Positions 37,134 through 41,237 of a stretch of 41,237 nt of DNA are shown one piece after another. Every line of letters starts with the position of its first letter. Within the stretch, counting starts at the first letter, position 1. The stretch is from a virus. The stretch spans positions 1 to 41,237 of the IMG/VR virus record IMGVR_UViG_3300006641_000055. One strand, given 5' to 3'. The notes under the pieces were generated by a model, which did not search any database, was not told the origin of the DNA, and saw only the letters and a list, made by a program, of their open reading frames with translations. A program made the translations under genes and the position numbers.

Positions 37134-37420
37134 GCGCGCTCAGGTTCGACACGCAAACAACATCGGGCGATCCTGTTCAGGTTGTGATCGTCCGGCCCGG
37201 TGACAACTACGGGCGGTCAGCGGTGAACAACAGCGACCGACACCTGCTCGAGTTTCGTCTCGGTTGGGCGTGCTTCCAGTATCACCTCGGGACGTTCATC
37301 ACTCGCGGCACGCGAGGCCTGATCCTCGACGGTGGGCAAGCAAAGCACACGACGATCGAAGCGTCCGAGATGGACAAGATCAGCACGTTTGTCATCGAGT
37401 ACGTCGAAGCGAAGATCTGA
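37130..37420 (+). CDS. Hypothetical protein
   Basis: The 96-residue alpha/beta product (HLLEFRLGWACFQYHLGTFI, ending STFVIEYVEAKI) overlaps the previous stop by ATGA. No known family. Confidence 0.5.
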   Translation: MSALRFDTQTTSGDPVQVVIVRPGDNYGRSAVNNSDRHLLEFRLGWACFQYHLGTFITRGTRGLILDGGQAKHTTIEASEMDKISTFVIEYVEAKI

Positions 37421-37421
37421 G

Positions 37422-37706
37422 ATGATCACCGCAGGACGAATCCGCGCAAACAAAGTGAGGGCCGGCGCACTCATCGCAACGCACAACGGTGAGCCCTACA
37501 CCGGCACGAACCCGCAGGTCTGGATCAGAGTCGTGCACGTCGACAGAGGCATGTTCGTGCGCCTCACACTCGCAAACAAGCGAGTGGTGCGTGTGATGCC
37601 CAACAAGGTCGTGATCGTCGCGCAAACCGCAGCAGACGATCGCTCACAGGATCGTGAGGCGACCGCCTCTCGACAAACAACAACAGCACAAGGAGCAGAA
37701 CAGTGA
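37422..37706 (+). CDS. Hypothetical basic protein
   Basis: The 94-residue protein has a beta-rich, Lys/Arg/Val-rich core (FVRLTLANKRVVRVMPNKVV) resembling small nucleic-acid-binding barrels. The C-terminal residues are encoded by the CAACAGCA leader of the next gene, so the true C-terminus may be incidental. Overlaps the next gene by GTGA. Confidence 0.5.
   Translation: MITAGRIRANKVRAGALIATHNGEPYTGTNPQVWIRVVHVDRGMFVRLTLANKRVVRVMPNKVVIVAQTAADDRSQDREATASRQTTTAQGAEQ
37680..37695 (+). promoter_or_regulatory. CAACAGCA leader motif with AAGGAG
   Basis: ACAACAGCACAAGGAG lies seven bases before the GTG at 37703, inside the previous gene. Confidence 0.5.
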
Positions 37707-37969
37707 CGAAGGACAGCAAAGTGGAGTGGGTGACGCGACTGCCGCACAGCCGCGAGGCCTACGCAAGCACCGCAGAGTTCGTGGAGATCATAAAGTCCCG
37801 GCCCGGGGTCTGGGCCGTCTACAAGCGGTACTCAGGCGAGCGCAAGTGGTCGAACCGCACCACCTACGCCAAGAACTACCCGGGAACCGAGTGGGAGATG
37901 AGGATCGTCAGAGGCAAGACGGTTGTCTACGGTCGGTGGGTCGGCTCGAGCCGTAAGAGGTCGAAGTAA
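37703..37969 (+). CDS. Hypothetical basic protein
   Basis: The 88-residue GTG-started product contains FVEIIKSRPGVWAVYKRYSG and ends VGSSRKRSK. Basic and mixed alpha/beta; may bind nucleic acid. Preceded by AAGGAG. Confidence 0.5.
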   Translation: MTKDSKVEWVTRLPHSREAYASTAEFVEIIKSRPGVWAVYKRYSGERKWSNRTTYAKNYPGTEWEMRIVRGKTVVYGRWVGSSRKRSK

Positions 37970-38172
37970 TGGAAACCGCAAGCAACAGCATCGACGGCGT
38001 GTTCGCACTGATCATCATCTCCACCTTCCTCGCCGGGCACGCATGCGGGATCTACTCAGAGCGTGCAGACAGCGCACGCTATGGTCGTCTGCGTGCACGT
38101 CGATCCCACCCCGCAGGACGCGATCGGTACAAGCCCGTCCGACACAGCCGATCCCACTACAACCGCGCCTGA
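37969..38172 (+). CDS. Small membrane protein with basic tail
   Basis: The 67-residue product has one hydrophobic helix (VFALIIISTFLAGHACGI) and a very basic His/Arg/Ser tail (RLRARRSHPAGRDRYKPVRH). The second half overlaps the next gene by up to 92 bases, so the tail codons are constrained by another frame and may be atypical. Confidence 0.45.
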   Translation: METASNSIDGVFALIIISTFLAGHACGIYSERADSARYGRLRARRSHPAGRDRYKPVRHSRSHYNRA

Positions 38173-38377
38173 CACGATCATCACGGAGGCCGGCCCCCTC
38201 TCCACAGGCGACGTATTCGGCGTGTGGGGTGAGCGGGGCCGGTTCACCATGCGAGGCCTCAACCGAGACGGCTCGATCGCAGCGTGGGGAGGACGCATCG
38301 GGTACGAGAAGCATCGCGACTTCCGATCGACGCACGTGCGACGACTTCATCGCCCTAAGAAAGCACGACCAGAGTAG
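38081..38377 (+). CDS. Hypothetical protein, frame overlapping the membrane gene
   Basis: The 98-residue product starts at ATG 38081; GTG 38063 is an alternative. It has an Asp/Thr/Pro-rich opening, then VFGVWGERGRFTMRGLNRDG and GRIGYEKHRDFR and a basic tail. Third-position use looks more typical than in the overlapping membrane gene. Its TAG stop is part of the next hexamer. Confidence 0.5.
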   Translation: MVVCVHVDPTPQDAIGTSPSDTADPTTTAPDTIITEAGPLSTGDVFGVWGERGRFTMRGLNRDGSIAAWGGRIGYEKHRDFRSTHVRRLHRPKKARPE

Positions 38378-38380
38378 ACT
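38375..38380 (+). promoter_or_regulatory. -10-like hexamer TAGACT for head protease gene
   Basis: TAGACT overlaps the previous TAG stop and ends six bases before the ATG at 38387. No Shine-Dalgarno exists in the six-base gap. Confidence 0.45.
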
Positions 38381-38386
38381 GCCCGC

Positions 38387-40645
38387 ATGCCCCTCGGCCC
38401 CTACAAGGACTTCGACGACTGCGTGCGCAAGAACAAGGACAAGCGCAACCCAGAGGCTTATTGCGGCTCACTCGAACGTGACATCAACCCGGCGAGCACA
38501 GACGATGGTACTGTACCTCGAGTGCGTTTCCAGATAGTTCCGATCATCGACGATCAGTTCGTCGCCGGCGGTGATCCTGCGATCATCGTCGACATCGACG
38601 GAACACTTCTAGGACGTGACAACACCCCGATCGAAGGTCGAGTCGAAGCAGTGAACGCTCTGCCGGGCCGTATGTTCGTGGTCACGGGTCGCCTCGAAGC
38701 AGACAGGGAAAGCACGGCAAATGCCTTGTCAGAAGCAGGTTTGCGCAGTCACACTCTGATCATGCGCAAGGACGAGAACCAACACGTGCCGGCGTTCAAG
38801 CGTGCAGAGGCAGAACGACTGCTCGAAACTTACGACGTGACAACAGCGGTCGACAACGATCCAGACGCTCGTCGTGAATACAAGGATCTCGGTATCGAGG
38901 CGATGTCGCCCGGCGACATGAAAGGTGCAGCAAGCATGACATCCACAACCAGCAACACGCTGTCCAACGTGTCGATCGAGATCGAGATCGAGGACGACGA
39001 AATGATGCCAGAGGCAGAGATGCCCGAGGAAGGCGCACCGATGGAAGGCGAGGAGTTTCACACGATGCTCGTCGTCGAAGGCGTGTGGACAGGCGACGGA
39101 CGGTACATAGAGGAAGGCGCGCTCGGCTGGCGTGACCTCCCGCTGCCTCTGATGGCGACCGATCGCACGACCGAGGGACACATGAACGCGGTCCTGATCG
39201 GCAACCTTGGCAGGATCGAGCGCAAGGGCCGCGAACTGCACGCCTACGGCACGTTCGTGCAAACCGACGATCCTGAAGTCATGCGCCTCCAGAACCTTGT
39301 GCGCAAAGGCGAACTGCGCGGAGTATCCGTCGACCTTGATGCGATGCAGTACGAAGTCGTCGTCCCGCCGATGCCCGAAATGCCGGTCGAGGAAGTCGAC
39401 AACGAAGGCAACACCGTCGTGCCGATCGAAGACATGAAGATCCGAGTGACCTCTGCACGGATCATGGGCGCAACCGTCGTGCCGTTCCCGGCCTTCCAAG
39501 AAGCGTTCATCGAGTCGATCGCGGCCCTGACCGCCTCGACGATGATCCTCGACACCGTGACCGGGTGGATGCAGACGTTCGCCTCCTACGACGACATCGA
39601 CTTCACCCCGCCGCAAGCAGCACGCGACGAAGCAGAACGAGGCCTCGCATGGCGTGACGAACACGGGCGCGGAGGCACCGAGGTCGGTGTGGCACGTGCA
39701 CGAGACATCAAGAACGGCAAGGCCCTCTCACCGACAACGATCAACCGCATGGTTTCCTACTTCGCTCGTCACGAAGTCGACAAGCAAGGACAGGGCTGGT
39801 CGACCGGCGAGGACGGGTATCCAAGTGCCGGGCGCATCGCATGGGCCCTGTGGGGCGGCGATCCCGGTATGGCATGGGCAAACAAGGTGAAGAAGCAGAT
39901 GGAGTCACGCGACAAGCGTGGGTCGATCGTCGCATCAGGCGAGATGCCCGCTTCTCCTGTGATCCCGCCCGCCTCATGGTTCACCAACCCGAACCTCACG
40001 GCCCCCACCCCGATGACCGTCGACGACGACGGACACGTCTACGGGCACCTCGCCGTCTGGGGTACTTGCCACGTCGGATTCGCTGATCGCTGTGTCGAAC
40101 CGCCTGCAAGCATCACGAACTATGCGCACTTCCTCACCGGCGAGATCATTCTCGACGACAACACACGCAAGCCAGTCGGACAGATCACCCTCAACGGAAA
40201 CCACGCACCGCACAGCGCGAACGCCTCTCAAACCGCCGCCCACTATGACAACACAGCAACCGCTGTCGTCGACGTGACGATCGGCGAAGACGAGTATGGG
40301 ATCTGGGTTACCGGCGCGCTCCGACCCGGCCTCGACCCTGTGATCGTGCGAACCTTGATGGCATCTGACGTGTCAGGCGACTGGCGACGCATCGGCGGCA
40401 ACCTCGAACTCGTCGCGATCCTCGCCGTCAACGTGCCCGGATTCCCGAAGATCAGAGTGAAAGAAGCCGAAGGCCTCGTCGCATCTCTCTCCTTGCCGGC
40501 GTTCAACGGCCTCCCGACCGACCTCACAGTCGATCTGATCGCAGAACGCATCGGACGATCAAAGCAGACCCGTATCGCGGAACTCTCCCGCCGTGTCAAC
40601 CGCGACCGTGTGCAAGCACTTGTCGCACGTGTGAAAGGCGCATGA
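38387..40645 (+). CDS. Multidomain prohead protease with HAD phosphatase domain
   Basis: The 752-residue product opens with DFDDCVRKNKDKRNPEAYCG, common in capsid proteases. A HAD-like domain follows (about 62-180: IIVDIDGTLLGRD with Asp69 and Asp71, VVTGR, VDNDPDAR). Next is an S78-like protease region (about 225-380: LGWRDLPLPLM, LRGVSVDLD, SARIMGATVVPFPAF). Then a VGVARARDIKNGKALSPTTI block with FARHEVDK and WALWGGDPG, and a C-terminal HVYGHLAVWGTCHVGF ... VNVPGFPKIRV region. An internal ATG at 38936 with AAAGGTG upstream could give a shorter protease form. Confidence 0.82.
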   Translation: MPLGPYKDFDDCVRKNKDKRNPEAYCGSLERDINPASTDDGTVPRVRFQIVPIIDDQFVAGGDPAIIVDIDGTLLGRDNTPIEGRVEAVNALPGRMFVVTGRLEADRESTANALSEAGLRSHTLIMRKDENQHVPAFKRAEAERLLETYDVTTAVDNDPDARREYKDLGIEAMSPGDMKGAASMTSTTSNTLSNVSIEIEIEDDEMMPEAEMPEEGAPMEGEEFHTMLVVEGVWTGDGRYIEEGALGWRDLPLPLMATDRTTEGHMNAVLIGNLGRIERKGRELHAYGTFVQTDDPEVMRLQNLVRKGELRGVSVDLDAMQYEVVVPPMPEMPVEEVDNEGNTVVPIEDMKIRVTSARIMGATVVPFPAFQEAFIESIAALTASTMILDTVTGWMQTFASYDDIDFTPPQAARDEAERGLAWRDEHGRGGTEVGVARARDIKNGKALSPTTINRMVSYFARHEVDKQGQGWSTGEDGYPSAGRIAWALWGGDPGMAWANKVKKQMESRDKRGSIVASGEMPASPVIPPASWFTNPNLTAPTPMTVDDDGHVYGHLAVWGTCHVGFADRCVEPPASITNYAHFLTGEIILDDNTRKPVGQITLNGNHAPHSANASQTAAHYDNTATAVVDVTIGEDEYGIWVTGALRPGLDPVIVRTLMASDVSGDWRRIGGNLELVAILAVNVPGFPKIRVKEAEGLVASLSLPAFNGLPTDLTVDLIAERIGRSKQTRIAELSRRVNRDRVQALVARVKGA

Positions 40646-40815
40646 TCATGGGATGCGGATGCCGTAAGAAGTCAGGAACCGACGCACGCACGTCGACAAG
40701 CGCAGGCAAGTATCAGGTGTGGCGATCAGGATCGTTCACAGGCAGGACGTTCACGTCACTTGTCTCCGCACAGGCCTACGCCGACAGGATCGGCGGCGAG
40801 GTTCGCGAGTCCTAG
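40642..40815 (+). CDS. Small head-associated protein
   Basis: The 57-residue product (MIMGCGCRKKSG, then KYQVWRSGSFTGRTFTSLVS) overlaps the protease stop by ATGA. MGCGC openings followed by a beta-rich FTSLVSAQAYAD region are common in small proteins between protease and capsid genes of tailed phages. ATG at 40648 is an equally good start. Role unknown. Confidence 0.6.
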   Translation: MIMGCGCRKKSGTDARTSTSAGKYQVWRSGSFTGRTFTSLVSAQAYADRIGGEVRES

Positions 40816-40850
40816 AAAGTTTCCGCAAGTGCTTCCAAAGTGAGCACAGC

Positions 40851-40861
40851 GGTGATACAGT
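40851..40861 (+). promoter_or_regulatory. Extended -10-like element GGTGATACAGT
   Basis: TGA-TACAGT lies about 100 bases before the capsid-region ATG at 40961. It matches the motif at 27251-27261 in ten of eleven bases. The long leader contains the hairpin at 40871-40893. Confidence 0.45.
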
Positions 40862-40870
40862 CACACCAAG

Positions 40871-40893
40871 CCGTCGAACGCCTAGCGCGACGG
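40871..40893 (+). other. Leader hairpin CCGTCG/CGACGG
   Basis: CCGTCG (40871-40876) pairs with CGACGG (40888-40893), with CGC/GCG inside. It may protect or regulate the long capsid mRNA leader. GCCCGGGC follows as a palindrome near 40900. Confidence 0.4.
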
Positions 40894-40960
40894 TGCGATG
40901 CCCGGGCCGCGCTCGGTCGCAGTTTCCTACGTACCCAAACACCCCGAGGAACCGACCGAA

Positions 40961-41237
40961 ATGAACACCCAGATTCCCGCAGACATCAAGGACATCAGCG
41001 ATGAGGACATCGCCAAGATCGAGGCAGAACTCGTCGCAGAGTTCGACGAGGTCGTCGACGCAGGCACCAACGATGTCGTGCTTCTGACCGCGATCGCAGA
41101 GGCGATCGAAATGATCCGCGCCGAGGCAGCGAACCGCGCCACGGCCCGCGCCGAGGCAGCCGAGAAGGTCGCCGCGCTCGCAGAGCGTGTGCACGTCTCC
41201 GCTGACCCAGAGGACGACGAGGACGGCTCCGACGAGG
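40961..41237 (+). CDS. Scaffold or major capsid protein, N-terminal part (cut by window edge)
   Basis: The frame is open from ATG 40961 to the end. The visible 92 residues are acidic and helical (EDIAKIEAELVAEFDEVVDA, then AEAANRATARAEAAEKVAAL, then DEDGS). An acidic coiled coil at this place, after the protease and a small head protein, fits either a scaffolding protein or a major capsid protein with an N-terminal scaffold (delta) domain. The capsid fold itself lies outside the window. Confidence 0.65.
   Translation, partial: MNTQIPADIKDISDEDIAKIEAELVAEFDEVVDAGTNDVVLLTAIAEAIEMIRAEAANRATARAEAAEKVAALAERVHVSADPEDDEDGSDE

Noticed and set aside
38729-39664. 311-residue open frame on the minus strand
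   Set aside because: Mirror of the prohead protease gene with no start context; it carries no domain pattern and is His/Cys/Val-rich from codon complement.
1-41237. Integrase, excisionase or immunity repressor
   Set aside because: No tyrosine or serine recombinase motif was seen; HTH genes could not be called repressor. Lifestyle remains undecided.

Overview
This 41.2 kb window is a tailed-phage genome segment (or prophage-free contig piece) of a siphovirus-type phage. Every gene I can support reads on the + strand and genes are packed with 1-14 base overlaps. Base composition is GC-rich (about 60 percent by eye). The secreted Rpf/transglycosylase-like protein, the VRR-NUC, DUF1360-like and MuF genes, and the many starts that lack a Shine-Dalgarno sequence but sit 6-7 bases after a TANNNT hexamer all point to an actinobacterial host; the host genus cannot be named. 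I see no integrase, tRNA gene or recognisable immunity repressor. Both edges cut genes, so the segment between the capsid gene at the right edge and the tail genes at the left edge is outside the window.

Layout. (1) 1-9000, tail module: 3' end of a glycosyltransferase/TPR gene, small membrane protein, HK97-gp10-like protein, tail assembly chaperone with a -1 frameshift extension, 766-residue tape measure, distal tail protein, tail hub-like protein, collagen-like fibre, fibre accessory protein and a His-rich tail collar adhesin. (2) 9058-12102: small DNA-binding-like protein, metallophosphoesterase, unknown proteins, holin-like protein and an M15 peptidase endolysin. (3) 12159-14682: zinc-binding proteins and an ERF single-strand annealing protein. 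(4) 14683-15151: a non-coding region with a strong hairpin and four CGATGACA iterons. (5) 15152-19777: HNH nuclease, HTH and RHH proteins, Rpf-like hydrolase and VRR-NUC nuclease. (6) 19807-24694: a complete 7-deazaguanine DNA-modification operon: Gp88-like protein, ParB-DpdA fusion, QueF, QueC, QueD, QueE, FolE. (7) 24699-27184: terminase small and large subunits and three small membrane proteins. (8) 27324-32913: about 15 small accessory genes including a SprT-like metalloprotease and a DEDD exonuclease. (9) 33081-41237, head module: portal, MuF protein fused to a lethal-factor-like metallopeptidase, small genes, a multidomain HAD/prohead protease, and the start of a scaffold or major capsid gene.

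How it works together: FolE, QueD, QueE and QueC would make preQ0 from GTP, QueF would reduce it to preQ1, and the DpdA-like enzyme would exchange it for guanine in phage DNA, probably hiding it from host restriction. The best prediction is dPreQ1 (or dPreQ0 if QueF is inactive).

Regulation is unusually readable. Accessory genes share TTGACC promoters whose spacer is a 14-base palindrome, two copies being identical over 35 bases. Accessory transcripts also share a CAACAGCA motif near their predicted 5' ends, whether it falls before the Shine-Dalgarno or just inside a leaderless gene. Structural genes use a second class: a -10-like hexamer, often supplied by the previous stop codon, six bases before the start and without a -35. 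Just upstream of the portal is an array of six AGAGTC-type sites spaced 20 bases apart.
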